From the NCBI RefSeq assembly GCF_900110605.1, contig NZ_FOFI01000001.1, positions 496,001 to 560,000 on the forward strand: a stretch of 64,000 bases of DNA, read 5' to 3'. This DNA is from Epilithonimonas lactis. GTDB lineage: Bacteria > Bacteroidota > Bacteroidia > Flavobacteriales > Weeksellaceae. Both the position numbers and the translations under genes were made by a program. The notes below the pieces were generated by a model. That model worked only from the letters and a program-made list of their open reading frames with translations. It was not told the origin of the DNA and did no database searches. Positions 34,499 to 42,599 of the stretch are shown piece after piece; the stretch's first letter is position 1, and every line of letters begins with the position of its first letter.

Positions 34499-34948
34499 AT
34501 GAAGCAGCCTGAAAAATATGTAAGAGACAAACGCTCACCCATTTCTACCAGCGAAACTGTTTCCAGGGTCATGAGCAAGAACAAGGGCAAAAATACCAAA
34601 CCGGAACTTCTGCTGAGAAAAACGCTTTGGAAAAATGGCGTGCGAGGCTACAGACTTCATCCCAAAAAAGTGCCTGGAAAGCCAGATATTTCTTTTATCT
34701 CGAAGAAAGTCGCTGTTTTCGTGAACGGTTGTTTCTGGCACCGATGTCCGCATTGCCAATATAAATTACCAAAAAGCAACAGGGATTTTTGGAAAGATAA
34801 ATTTGAAAAAAATATCGCACGAGACCTCAAAGCCAATGATAGCTTAAGAGAAATGAATTGGAAAGTTTTAACCATCTGGGAATGCCAGCTGAAAAATCCC
34901 GACAAATTGGAAGAAAATGTTGAGAAGATCAAAAATCTCGTCAAATAA
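34499..34948 (+). CDS. vsr: Very short patch repair endonuclease
   Basis: A 149-residue endonuclease that nicks next to T in T:G mismatches formed by deamination of 5-methylcytosine. Family features are the N-terminal MSKNKGKNTKPELLLRK with E36, YRLHPKKVPGKPDISF with D63 as the catalytic Asp, FVNGCFWHRCPHC with the zinc-binding Cys and His residues, and the terminal WECQL. It is normally encoded beside a cytosine methyltransferase; none is in this window. Confidence 0.92.
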   Translation: MKQPEKYVRDKRSPISTSETVSRVMSKNKGKNTKPELLLRKTLWKNGVRGYRLHPKKVPGKPDISFISKKVAVFVNGCFWHRCPHCQYKLPKSNRDFWKDKFEKNIARDLKANDSLREMNWKVLTIWECQLKNPDKLEENVEKIKNLVK

Positions 34949-35026
34949 TTTTCATCAATAATTTCGCGTATATCTTTTCTTTTCCTCAAGAAAGATAGGT
35001 TTCGTACTGTTCCTCACTCGGAATGA

Positions 35027-35056
35027 TTTGTAGTCATTTTGCTGCCAATATCTTTG
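35027..35056 (+). promoter_or_regulatory. Orphan Bacteroidetes promoter
   Basis: TTTG at 35027, an 18-bp spacer and TATCTTTG at 35049 form a full promoter on the plus strand. No plus-strand gene follows; the next genes are on the minus strand. A 15-codon ORF starts at 35111. Confidence 0.5.
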
Positions 35057-35176
35057 TACTGCTAAAAAAATTTCATATCCTCATCCTCAGACTATTTTCT
35101 TCTCCCAATTATGAGGAAAATATCGACGTTTTTTGAGTTCGGATTGCTAAGGATTTAAGAGTCATTTGCAATGTAA

Positions 35177-35596
35177 TTAAAACTTCATAATTTTTCTTTT
35201 TCCAATTTTTTTTTGGTAGGGTACAGCTTCTAAATCATCTAGATAAGTTATCATAATTGAGCCTTCTCTAGATTTTTTATACACTTCATTGTAAGCTAAT
35301 TGTGTTTTTTTTAAACCTTCTTTTAACTTGATTTTTTCATTTGAAGAAAAACTTCTCATATCAATAATAATTGAATATTCGCCTTCTTCTCCACGGCAAC
35401 AAACATTATAAACAAAAATGTTTTTGATTTTGTGTTGGGTTTTAAAATTTTTCAGAAAACTAACTAATTTTTCTTCAGAAGGAGTTCCGCAACATTTGCT
35501 TGAGAAATAAATATCTGCGTACTGATTTTTTTCTTGACCAAATATCATCGAAGAAAATAGAATTGAAAATAATATAATAGTTTTCATCATGCTCAA
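35177..35596 (-). CDS. Hypothetical exported protein
   Basis: A 139-residue protein with a signal peptide (about residues 1-20, ends IFG-Q). It has paired cysteines, CCGTPSEE near residue 35 and VCCRGEEGEY near residue 66, which may form disulfides. No family recognised. Its coding region is more A/T-rich than its neighbours. The start could be the second or third Met. The base composition suggests recent acquisition or low expression. Confidence 0.6.
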   Translation of the reverse strand: MSMMKTIILFSILFSSMIFGQEKNQYADIYFSSKCCGTPSEEKLVSFLKNFKTQHKIKNIFVYNVCCRGEEGEYSIIIDMRSFSSNEKIKLKEGLKKTQLAYNEVYKKSREGSIMITYLDDLEAVPYQKKIGKRKIMKF

Positions 35597-35620
35597 GATT
35601 TAATTTTAATCAATCATCAA

Positions 35621-36586
35621 CTATTTATGTACCAACCTCACAATCTCCAGCGCCACCTTCAAAGCCTCCGTTCCATCTTCCAAAGAAACCTGAACGGGAA
35701 CATCATACTGGATAGCATTGGCAAAGCTTTCCAATTCATCAAGAATCGCATTATTCGGCTGAATATTCGGATATTCGAAAAGGATTTGGTTTTTCTCGCC
35801 TTCTGCATTTTCGATAATCATATCAAAGTCGGACGGGTTTTCCGGCGCCGGTTTCATTCGGATAACCTCAGATTTTTTGTCCAAGAAATCAACAGAAACA
35901 TAGGCATCTTGTTGGAAAAATCTCGATTTCCGCATCGCTTTCATTGAGATTCTGGACGTTGTCAAATTCGCAACACAACCATTTTCAAACTCAATTCTCG
36001 CGTTGCAAATGTCCGGCGTTTTGCTCACAATCGAAACACCGCTGGCGTGAATCAACTTCACTTTCGACTTCACCAGACTCAGCAAAATATCCAAATCGTG
36101 AATCATCAAATCCAAAACCACAGAAACATCCGTCCCTCTCGGATTGAATTCCGCAAGTCTATGAATCTCGATGAACATTGGATTTTTAATGTAATCTTTG
36201 GCACCAATAAAAGCTGGATTATAACGTTCAACGTGACCAACTTGCGCCTTGATTCCAAATTCGTTGCATTTCTGAAGAATTTCTTCCGCCTGTTCCAGCG
36301 TTTGCGTCACCGGTTTTTCAATGAAAAAATGGATGCCTTTTTCAATCGCTTTCAATGCGTAATCATAATGGTAAAGCGTTGGCGTCACAATATCCAACAT
36401 TTCGATTTCGTTCAAAAGTTCTTCCAAACTTTCAAAATATTTATAACCGAATTCCGCTTCCAGTTTTCGGCCGTTTTCTGCGTCTTTGTCGTGGAAACCA
36501 ACGAGTTCGTACTTTTCAGATTGATTCAACAATCGCAAATGGATTTTCCCCAAATGTCCCGCGCCCACAAGTCCGGCTTTTATCAT
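35621..36586 (-). CDS. Gfo/Idh/MocA family oxidoreductase
   Basis: A 321-residue NAD(P)-dependent oxidoreductase, usually acting on sugars or inositol. Residues 1-120 form the Rossmann domain with GLVGAGHLGKIHL at the start and FFIEKPVTQ near residue 90, where Lys is the expected catalytic residue. The C-terminal half has the alpha/beta sheet with DLMIHDLDILLSL near residue 165. A second, different member of this family lies nearby at 36957; substrates are unknown. Confidence 0.88.
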   Translation of the reverse strand: MIKAGLVGAGHLGKIHLRLLNQSEKYELVGFHDKDAENGRKLEAEFGYKYFESLEELLNEIEMLDIVTPTLYHYDYALKAIEKGIHFFIEKPVTQTLEQAEEILQKCNEFGIKAQVGHVERYNPAFIGAKDYIKNPMFIEIHRLAEFNPRGTDVSVVLDLMIHDLDILLSLVKSKVKLIHASGVSIVSKTPDICNARIEFENGCVANLTTSRISMKAMRKSRFFQQDAYVSVDFLDKKSEVIRMKPAPENPSDFDMIIENAEGEKNQILFEYPNIQPNNAILDELESFANAIQYDVPVQVSLEDGTEALKVALEIVRLVHK

Positions 36587-36636
36587 AGCTAATTTTTCTT
36601 AAAGACGTAAATTTAAGAATTATCACCAACCAACAT

Positions 36637-36673
36637 AAAAAAAGACCCAGAATTTTTAAACTTTCTGAGTCTT
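36637..36673 (-). terminator. Intrinsic terminator after the gene at 36957
   Basis: On the minus strand AAGACTCAGAA and TTCTGGGTCTT pair with one G-T wobble, followed by T. Confidence 0.75.
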
Positions 36674-36690
36674 GTCATTTTAAATATGAT

Positions 36691-36809
36691 TTGGGCAGCT
36701 TTTCCGCCTTCCACTCCCGCTTTTTTTTCATTGCGATTGAGGGTTTGTCAATCAATAGAACTTTACAATTCTCGCAATGAAAAAAAGAGCTCCGTTCAAG
36801 TCGGGCTGC
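36691..36809 (+). repeat. Family A dispersed element, copy 3 (short form)
   Basis: It starts TTGGGCAGCTTTTCCGCC and ends CAAGTCGGGCTGC, like copies 1 and 4. Its middle is different: 36722-36736 and 36772-36786 form a perfect 15-bp stem. Confidence 0.85.
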
Positions 36810-36850
36810 AGATTCTACATCAAAATAAGATTTGTCATAATCACAACGTT

Positions 36851-36947
36851 TGTCATTCTGAAAGTATCTAAACTAAGCTGTCGAGATTCTTTCAGAATAA
36901 CAATATTGTAAAAATTAATATTAAATGTCACACTGAGCGGAGTCGAA
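36851..36947. repeat. B-type intergenic palindrome with CTGAGCGGAGTCGAAG
   Basis: GTCATTCTGAAAG and CTTTCAGAATAAC pair as a hairpin, and CTGAGCGGAGTCGAAG follows at 36932-36947. The same 16-base word recurs at 40473 and, with changes, at 38239. Confidence 0.7.
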
Positions 36948-36956
36948 GTCTCTTTT

Positions 36957-37985
36957 TTACAAAACAACAACTTCACCCTTCTCAGAACTTTCCTTCGCCG
37001 CCTCAATCACTTTCATCGTCTGATAAGCTTGTTTCGCAGTCACGGGAACTTTCTTATCGTTCACAATCGCCTCATAAAGGTCATCACAAAAGTTAAGATA
37101 ATTCCCTTGAAAAGTAGGGAAGTGGACAACTCTGCCATTGTAAACCAAAAGTCCGGTTTTTTCTTCCGGCTCCGTTCCCCAATTCTCGCGATTCGGAACT
37201 TTTCCCAATTTCAATTCATCTTCTTGCACGTCGCCACGATGTTTTAGGAAACTTCCTTTCTTGCCGTGGAAAACATAAGCTGGCGTTGGTTCTTTCACGA
37301 AGTAACTGGATTTCAATCTCACGCGTTTGTCCGAATAATAAAGCAAAATATCAAAATAATCATCAATCTGCGTATTCTCTCTTGTCCTTCTGATGTCTGC
37401 AAAAACTTTCTCAGGATAACCAAACAAAGTCAAAGCCTGGTCGATGATGTGCGAACCCAAATCCATCAAAATGCTTGCGCCTGGATTTCCATTTTCCTTC
37501 CACGCTTTCGGGCTCAGTTCCGGATTGTATCTTTCAAAACGGATTTCTGCTTCCACGATTTCGCCAAGATAATCCTCATCCAAAACCTTTTTCACAGTTT
37601 TGAAATCGCTGTCATATCGTCGGTTTTGATAAACGCAGAGTTTCAGTTTTTTCTCTTTGGCAAGTTTGTGCAATTCCTCAGCTTCTTCAGAAGTTGTGGT
37701 AAAAGCTTTCTCCACCAAAGCATTTTTCCCAGCTTCCAAAACTTTCTTTGTGAATTCGAAATGTGTGTCGATTGGCGTATTCACGACAACTAATTCCGCA
37801 TCGCTTTTCAGAACGGCTTCGAGAGAATCAAAGCTCGTGACTTCTGGATAATCTTGCTGGATTAATTTCTTGCTTCGTTCGTAAGCGCCCAATAATTCGT
37901 AACCTTCGTGAACTTCGAAAAACGGTGCGTGAAACAATTTCCCCGAACCGCCGTAAGCCAACAAAGCTGTTTTTATTTTTCTCAT
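36957..37985 (-). CDS. Gfo/Idh/MocA family oxidoreductase
   Basis: A 342-residue NAD(P)-dependent oxidoreductase. It begins with the Rossmann motif AYGGSGKLFHAPF rather than the usual GxGxxG, a variant also seen in YdgJ-like enzymes, and has NALVEKAFTT near residue 90 with the catalytic Lys. The C-terminal domain includes LMDLGSHIIDQALTLFG near residue 175. It differs from the neighbour at 35621 and is unlikely to be its duplicate. Substrate unknown; sugar or inositol derivatives are typical. Confidence 0.87.
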   Translation of the reverse strand: MRKIKTALLAYGGSGKLFHAPFFEVHEGYELLGAYERSKKLIQQDYPEVTSFDSLEAVLKSDAELVVVNTPIDTHFEFTKKVLEAGKNALVEKAFTTTSEEAEELHKLAKEKKLKLCVYQNRRYDSDFKTVKKVLDEDYLGEIVEAEIRFERYNPELSPKAWKENGNPGASILMDLGSHIIDQALTLFGYPEKVFADIRRTRENTQIDDYFDILLYYSDKRVRLKSSYFVKEPTPAYVFHGKKGSFLKHRGDVQEDELKLGKVPNRENWGTEPEEKTGLLVYNGRVVHFPTFQGNYLNFCDDLYEAIVNDKKVPVTAKQAYQTMKVIEAAKESSEKGEVVVL

Positions 37986-38080
37986 AAAATTTTTACAATT
38001 AATTTGAAATAATTTCTGTCTTGCAAAGTCGCAATAAATTTAAAATAAAACCATAAAAGTCACAGAAAATTAAAATAAAA

Positions 38081-38148
38081 TCTCGCAGACTAAGCTGATT
38101 TTGCAGACTAAATTTTATAAATCCGCTCAATCCGCCAAATCTGCGAGA
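38081..38148. repeat. C-type inverted repeat TCTCGCAGA/TCTGCGAGA
   Basis: TCTCGCAGA at 38081 and TCTGCGAGA at 38140 are perfect inverted copies. Between them, short GCAGACTAA units recur. Confidence 0.55.
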
Positions 38149-38174
38149 CATTTGTTATTAAACTTAATATAGAT

Positions 38175-38259
38175 AAGGCTTCGAGAGCCTCAGCCTGACA
38201 TCGCTGAAAACAAACAGTTAGTAATTAGATTTGTCGCTCTGAGCGGATTCGAAGACCTT
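38175..38259. repeat. B-type intergenic palindrome, degenerate copy
   Basis: AAGGCTTCGAGAGCCTCAG and CTGAGCGGATTCGAAG at 38239-38254 pair imperfectly. This is a diverged form of the palindrome at 40411. Confidence 0.6.
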
Positions 38260-38302
38260 CAAAACTCTAAGACTCTAAAACTCTCAAACTCTCAAACCCA
38301 AA

Positions 38303-39127
38303 TTATCCCATAATATGAAAACCACCATCCACGTGACGGATTTCGCCAGTAATTCTCGTTTCTTTTCGGAAAAGATGAACAATCTCGTGAGCCAAATCTT
38401 CCGGCAATGCATTTCCAAGCGGACTGATTCTGTCAGCTCGTTCCACATCTTCAACTTTCAACGTTGCATTTCCGGCTTTGCTTCCCATATAAGGTGAGAA
38501 TCTAATAGCGTTGGCGCGGATTCCGTATTCTTTTCCCAATTCATAAGCCATTTCAATCGTTAGCCTTTCGAGCGCCGCTTTTGCAATACTCATATTGATG
38601 TAAGGGAAAAACGAAACTTTTTCTGCCGCGATATAACTCAACGAGACAATCGACGAACCTCTTTGCAAAACACCATTGGACAACAATGCGTGACACAACG
38701 AAATCAATGAAAACGCCGAAACATTCATCGTATCATTGAATTCCTCAGCTGTTACTTCCAGCATCGGTTTTACAGATTTGTTTCGGATGGTTTTGTCCAT
38801 CGCAATCGCGTGTAGAAATCCATTCAGTTGAATATTTTTATTTTTTAAATCTTCGGCAAGGAATTTTAAACTTTCCGGAAGCGTCACATCCAAAGGCGCG
38901 GTGTAAACATCATTTCCCAAAACTTTCTTACAAGCCGATTCAAAATCCTCGTAGTTTTTATTGAGAAATCCAGCTGCTTTTTCCGAAAGATTGTTGTGGA
39001 AAGGTGTCACGCCCAAACCTGTGCAAACGACTTTTCCGTTGTTTTCTAATATTTTCTCAGCGGTTTTCATCGCCAAAGAATTTTCATCTGCAATTCCTGT
39101 AATTAGGAAAGTTTGATTTTCTAACAT
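38303..39127 (-). CDS. Enoyl-ACP reductase-like SDR (FabI family)
   Basis: A 274-residue cytoplasmic short-chain dehydrogenase. The coenzyme region begins TFLITGIADENSLAMKTAEKI, close to the FabI N-terminus with GIAxxxSIA. The catalytic set is Tyr-x6-Lys in FPYINMSIAKAALE, with an upstream Tyr in LSYIAAEK. The end is HVDGGFHIMG, as in FabI. FabI performs the last step of fatty acid elongation. It is encoded next to a ketoacyl-ACP synthase III gene and away from other fab genes, so it may be a second, specialised enzyme. Confidence 0.82.
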   Translation of the reverse strand: MLENQTFLITGIADENSLAMKTAEKILENNGKVVCTGLGVTPFHNNLSEKAAGFLNKNYEDFESACKKVLGNDVYTAPLDVTLPESLKFLAEDLKNKNIQLNGFLHAIAMDKTIRNKSVKPMLEVTAEEFNDTMNVSAFSLISLCHALLSNGVLQRGSSIVSLSYIAAEKVSFFPYINMSIAKAALERLTIEMAYELGKEYGIRANAIRFSPYMGSKAGNATLKVEDVERADRISPLGNALPEDLAHEIVHLFRKETRITGEIRHVDGGFHIMG

Positions 39128-39203
39128 TTTTGTTGATACTTTAAGATTATAGACGAATAGATTATAGACCTTATAATCTTGTCTGATTTTATTTTAATAA
39201 TCA

Positions 39204-39243
39204 AATTATCATTTATCAATCATCATTTATCAATCATCATTTA
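39204..39243. repeat. Tandem TTTATCAATCATCA repeat overlapping the synthase III stop codon
   Basis: The 14-base unit occurs twice with partial copies on both sides, and its last bases form the stop codon of the gene at 39241. A related sequence precedes mazG at 41797. Confidence 0.55.
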
Positions 39244-40218
39244 TGCCTTATAAAGCGCAGTTCCCCAAGTCCAGCCTGAACCAACCGCTGCAAAAAGCAA
39301 GATGTTTCCAGATTTTACTTTTCCACTTTTGTAGGTTTCATCAAGGACGATTGGGATTGTTCCGCCAGAAGTGTTGGCGTATTTGTCCATATTCGTCATC
39401 ACTTTTTCGAAAGGAATGTTGGTTTTTCTGGCGGTTTCCTGAAGGATTCTGATGCTTGGCTGATGCGGGATTACCCAATCTACATTATCAGAAGTCATTT
39501 TGTTTGCTTCTAAGATTTCGTCGATGGTTTCTGGTAAAACTCTAGTTGCCGTTTCGAAAACCTCTTTGCCGTTCATTTGGAAATAGTGAAGTTTTTGCTT
39601 CAAAGTTTCTTCGGATGCCGGCATTTCTGAACCTCCAGCCGGAATATTAAAATGGTATTTTCCAGTTCCGTCCGCGTGCAATTTGAAATCGAAAAAGCCT
39701 TTGTCTTCCGTTGTTGCGGACAACAAAATCGCGCCTGCGCCGTCTCCAAAGAAAACAGAATCTTTTCTTTCCCAATCGGTAATTGTTGAAAAAGTATCCG
39801 CTCCAATGACCAAAACATTCTTATACATTCCGGTTTCGATAAATTGACAGCCAATCGCAATTCCGTAAAGTCCGCCCGAGCAAACTGCCGAAATATCAAA
39901 AGCAACGGCTTGTGGCGCATTCATTTTTTCTTGCACGAAACACGCTGTTGATGGCGCTTGTCTATCTGGCGTTGAAGTTGCGACGATTATTAAATCAATA
40001 TTTTCTGGTTTTACATCTGTGTTTTCCAAAGCTTTGAGTCCGGCTTTGTAGGCCAAATCGCTGGTCACTTCGCCTTCTGCGATTCTGCGTTCTCTGATTC
40101 CGAGATTCTTGAAAATCCATTCGTCGGACGAACCTACTTTTTCGAAAAATTCATTTTTTAAAATTTTTGGTGGAACGTACGAGCCTGTTCCTTTAATGTA
40201 AGCTCTTATTTTCTGCAT
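39241..40218 (-). CDS. 3-oxoacyl-ACP synthase III (ketoacyl-ACP synthase III)
   Basis: A 325-residue cytoplasmic condensing enzyme that starts fatty acid or related chains from acyl-CoA. The nucleophile is C113 in FDISAVCSGGLYG, with His in WVIPHQPSIRIL and Asn in YANTSGGTIPI, the full FabH triad. The ATG at 40218 is chosen over the ORF start at 40239 because it puts the Cys at 113, as in E. coli FabH (112). The VATSTPDRQAPSTA phrase is standard. It sits with a FabI-like gene; it could feed polyketide or flexirubin-type synthesis, but no other such genes are near. Confidence 0.88.
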   Translation of the reverse strand: MQKIRAYIKGTGSYVPPKILKNEFFEKVGSSDEWIFKNLGIRERRIAEGEVTSDLAYKAGLKALENTDVKPENIDLIIVATSTPDRQAPSTACFVQEKMNAPQAVAFDISAVCSGGLYGIAIGCQFIETGMYKNVLVIGADTFSTITDWERKDSVFFGDGAGAILLSATTEDKGFFDFKLHADGTGKYHFNIPAGGSEMPASEETLKQKLHYFQMNGKEVFETATRVLPETIDEILEANKMTSDNVDWVIPHQPSIRILQETARKTNIPFEKVMTNMDKYANTSGGTIPIVLDETYKSGKVKSGNILLFAAVGSGWTWGTALYKA

Positions 40219-40410
40219 AACATCCATTCGTTCATTCAATTAATTAAAAGTTTATTTAAATATTTGGTAAAAAAACAATCAAATTTATAAAGTTTATTCT
40301 GAATTGGGATTAAATTTTTAATAAATGTTGAAAATTATGATTCTTGTTTGGATTTTAAATTTATCCTTCGGAAATTGCAAGTTATAATAGTTAATTCCAT
40401 AAAACGGAAA

Positions 40411-40490
40411 GGCTTCGACTCCGCTCAGCCTGACATCGCTCTAGTAATAGCTTAAGTATTAGAGTTGTCACACTGAGCGGAGTCGAAGTG
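40411..40490. repeat. B-type intergenic palindrome, full copy
   Basis: CTTCGACTCCGCTCAG at 40413-40428 and CTGAGCGGAGTCGAAG at 40473-40488 are perfect 16-base inverted copies around a 44-bp loop. It ends 22 bp before the pcm start codon. Confidence 0.85.
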
Positions 40491-40512
40491 CCAATTAAAA
40501 AGCAATTAGTAA

Positions 40513-41163
40513 ATGAGAGATACTTACGTTCACAAAGGGAAAAGAAAACAATTAATGGATTATCTTCATCAGAAGATTGGAATCACTGACGGTTTTGTTT
40601 TGTCTGCGATGAACGAGGTTCCAAGGCATCTTTTCATCGAAAGTGTTTTCGAGGATTATGCGTACGAAGACCGGGCTTTCCCGATTTTGGCGAAGCAGAC
40701 GATTTCTCATCCTTCAACCGTTGCGGAACAAACCGAATTGTTGGAAGTTGAAGAAGGCGAAAAAATCCTGGAGATTGGAACTGGTTGCGGTTATCAGACA
40801 GCGGTTCTCATCAAAATGAAGGCCTTGGTTTACACTATTGAACGTCAAAAAGACCTGTTCGATTTTTCTCATAAACTTTTCAGAGAATTGGATTTGCGTC
40901 CGAAGTTCCAGAGTTTCGGCGATGGCTTTGCGGGTTTGCCGACGTTTGCGCCTTTTGACAAAGTCTTGGTAACTTGTGGTGCGGAAGTTCTCCCCACCGA
41001 ATTGTTGAAACAATTGAAAGTCGGAGGAAAGATGGTGATTCCGCTCGGAAAAACCGATGAACAGATTCTTTACCGATTTACGAAGATTTCGGATACGCAG
41101 TTTGAGAAAGAGGAATTTGGGGTTTACAAGTTTGTTCCGATGTTGCAAAATAAATCACACTGA
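40513..41163 (+). CDS. pcm: Protein-L-isoaspartate O-methyltransferase
   Basis: A 216-residue SAM-dependent enzyme that methylates damaged isoaspartyl residues to start their repair. The SAM motif is EIGTGCGYQTAVL near residue 92. The early HPSTVAEQTELL and the region DGFAGLPTFAPFDKVLVTCG, with its Asp, are typical of Pcm. Length is normal. The last base of its stop codon is the first base of the next gene's ATG, so the two are translationally coupled. Confidence 0.93.
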   Translation: MRDTYVHKGKRKQLMDYLHQKIGITDGFVLSAMNEVPRHLFIESVFEDYAYEDRAFPILAKQTISHPSTVAEQTELLEVEEGEKILEIGTGCGYQTAVLIKMKALVYTIERQKDLFDFSHKLFRELDLRPKFQSFGDGFAGLPTFAPFDKVLVTCGAEVLPTELLKQLKVGGKMVIPLGKTDEQILYRFTKISDTQFEKEEFGVYKFVPMLQNKSH

Positions 41164-41603
41164 TGAAAATTTGCAAGAGCAGAAGAGACTGGATTTATGG
41201 TTCTATATTTTTAGGAATCACTTTGCTTTTTGTTGCTATTTTGGTTTCATCTTATTTTGACAGCGACTTTTGGGATTGGATGTGGATGGTATTTATTTTA
41301 GTTGGAATCGATTTGATAATCTTAATCAACTTTTTTTTTATAAAGACTACAATAAAAGATGAAGAACTGATTGTAAGCGTCATCTATAATGTTTTCAGGA
41401 TTGATATTTTTAAAATCACGAAAATCAGAATTGGTGAGACGATGTGGAGCGGTTTTCACAAATGTGGAACTGCAACGGGCGGACTGATTATCTTTTCGAA
41501 AAATAAAAACGACCTTTACATTACCCCAGAAAATCAAGATGAATTTTTGAAGGAATTGCTGAAAGTGAATAGTCATATCATCATTGAAGATGTGAGAAAA
41601 TAG
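41163..41603 (+). CDS. Membrane protein with PH-like C-terminal domain
   Basis: A 146-residue protein with two membrane segments at about residues 12-32 and 38-58, then a beta-rich region with IKDEELIVSVIYNVFRIDIFKITKIR that fits a bacterial PH domain. The start overlaps the pcm stop (ATG within TGATG), so expression is coupled to pcm. Function unknown. Confidence 0.75.
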   Translation: MKICKSRRDWIYGSIFLGITLLFVAILVSSYFDSDFWDWMWMVFILVGIDLIILINFFFIKTTIKDEELIVSVIYNVFRIDIFKITKIRIGETMWSGFHKCGTATGGLIIFSKNKNDLYITPENQDEFLKELLKVNSHIIIEDVRK

Positions 41604-41671
41604 TTGATGGTGGTTAGTTGAAAGGTTGATGGAAATTGACTTTGAAAGACAAATGTTGAACGTTGCGAAGC

Positions 41672-41778
41672 GCAGCCCGACTTGAGCGGAAATCCTTTTT
41701 TGCTTCTTCTCAGTTTCTATTGAACTAGAAATGTTGTGCAAAAAAGATTGGGAGCGGAAGGCGGATTAAGCTGCCCAA
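41672..41778 (-). repeat. Family A dispersed element, copy 2 (reverse orientation)
   Basis: It reads GCAGCCCGACTTGAG at the left and AAGCTGCCCAA at the right on the plus strand, which is the reverse complement of the other copies. The middle is unrelated to theirs; TTTTTTGC at 41696 and GCAAAAAA at 41738 pair. Confidence 0.8.
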
Positions 41779-41796
41779 ATAAAATAGAGTAGAATT

Positions 41797-41831
41797 AATA
41801 ATCATTTATCAAATATCATTCATCATTTATG
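41797..41831. repeat. ATCATTTATCA-type repeat running into the mazG start codon
   Basis: The sequence contains ATAATCATTTATCA and ATCATTCATCATTTATG; the final ATG is the mazG start. It resembles the tandem repeat at 39204. Confidence 0.45.
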
Positions 41832-42599
41832 AACACACGAGAGGAAAAAATGGAGGCTTTTGGAAGGCTTCTCGATATAATGGATGATTTGCGGGAAAAA
41901 TGTCCTTGGGACAGGAAGCAGACATTGGAAAGCTTGCGCCATCTGACGCTTGAGGAAACTTATGAATTGTCTGATGCGATTCTGAACAATGACCTTTTGG
42001 AAATCAAGAAAGAGATTGGCGATGTGCTGTTGCATTTGGTTTTCTATGCGAAAATCGGTTCTGAGAAAGAGAGTTTTGATATTGCTGATGTCATCAATTC
42101 TTTGAATGAGAAATTGATTTTCCGTCATCCACATATTTATGGCGACTCTGTTGCGGAAGATGAGGAAGCGGTGAAGCAAAATTGGGAAAAACTGAAATTG
42201 AAGGAAGGGAATAAGTCTGTTCTAGAAGGTGTTCCGAAGAGTTTGCCTCCGATTATCAAAGCTTACAGGATTCAGGATAAAGTGAAAGGAATTGGTTTTG
42301 AGTTTGATTCTGCGGAAGATGCCTGGGTGAAAGTGGAAGAGGAGCTGGAGGAATTTCACGCGGAAACTGAGACTGATAAAAAGGAGCAGGAGTTGGGCGA
42401 TGTGTTTTTTTCTTTGATTAATTATGCGAGAATTTCGGGCTTGAATGCGGATACAGCTTTGGAACGAACGAATTCTAAATTCATTTCCAGATTTCAGAAA
42501 ATGGAGGAGATTGCGAGGTCGAAAAATCTGAATCTTGCCGATTTGAATCTGGAAAAAATGGATGAGCTTTGGGAAGAAGCTAAGGTTTTTGATAAATAA
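41829..42599 (+). CDS. mazG: Nucleoside triphosphate pyrophosphohydrolase
   Basis: A 256-residue enzyme that hydrolyses NTPs and dNTPs to monophosphates. It has two MazG domains: the first has KCPWDRKQTLESL followed by LEETYELSDAI near residue 45 and IGDVLLHLVF, the second has VEEELEEFH near residue 170 and ELGDVFFSLINYARISG. The Glu and Asp residues bind magnesium. Its stop codon abuts that of the convergent cupin gene with no gap. Confidence 0.93.
   Translation: MNTREEKMEAFGRLLDIMDDLREKCPWDRKQTLESLRHLTLEETYELSDAILNNDLLEIKKEIGDVLLHLVFYAKIGSEKESFDIADVINSLNEKLIFRHPHIYGDSVAEDEEAVKQNWEKLKLKEGNKSVLEGVPKSLPPIIKAYRIQDKVKGIGFEFDSAEDAWVKVEEELEEFHAETETDKKEQELGDVFFSLINYARISGLNADTALERTNSKFISRFQKMEEIARSKNLNLADLNLEKMDELWEEAKVFDK

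Larger units (their letters stand above)
36587..36956. other. 370-bp intergenic stretch rich in repeats
   Basis: It holds, in order, the terminator at 36637, the family A repeat at 36691 and a B-type hairpin with a GAGCGGAGTCGAAG half at 36851-36947. No gene is visible; short ORFs here are products of the repeats. Confidence 0.7.
37986..38302. other. 317-bp intergenic stretch with two repeat families
   Basis: It holds a C-type inverted repeat at 38081-38148 and a B-type palindrome at 38175-38259. The rest is A/T-rich. No gene is visible. Confidence 0.7.

Noticed and set aside
38081-38148. CRISPR-like spaced repeats
   Set aside because: The units are short, irregular and inverted, with no equal-length repeats or spacers, and no cas genes are near.
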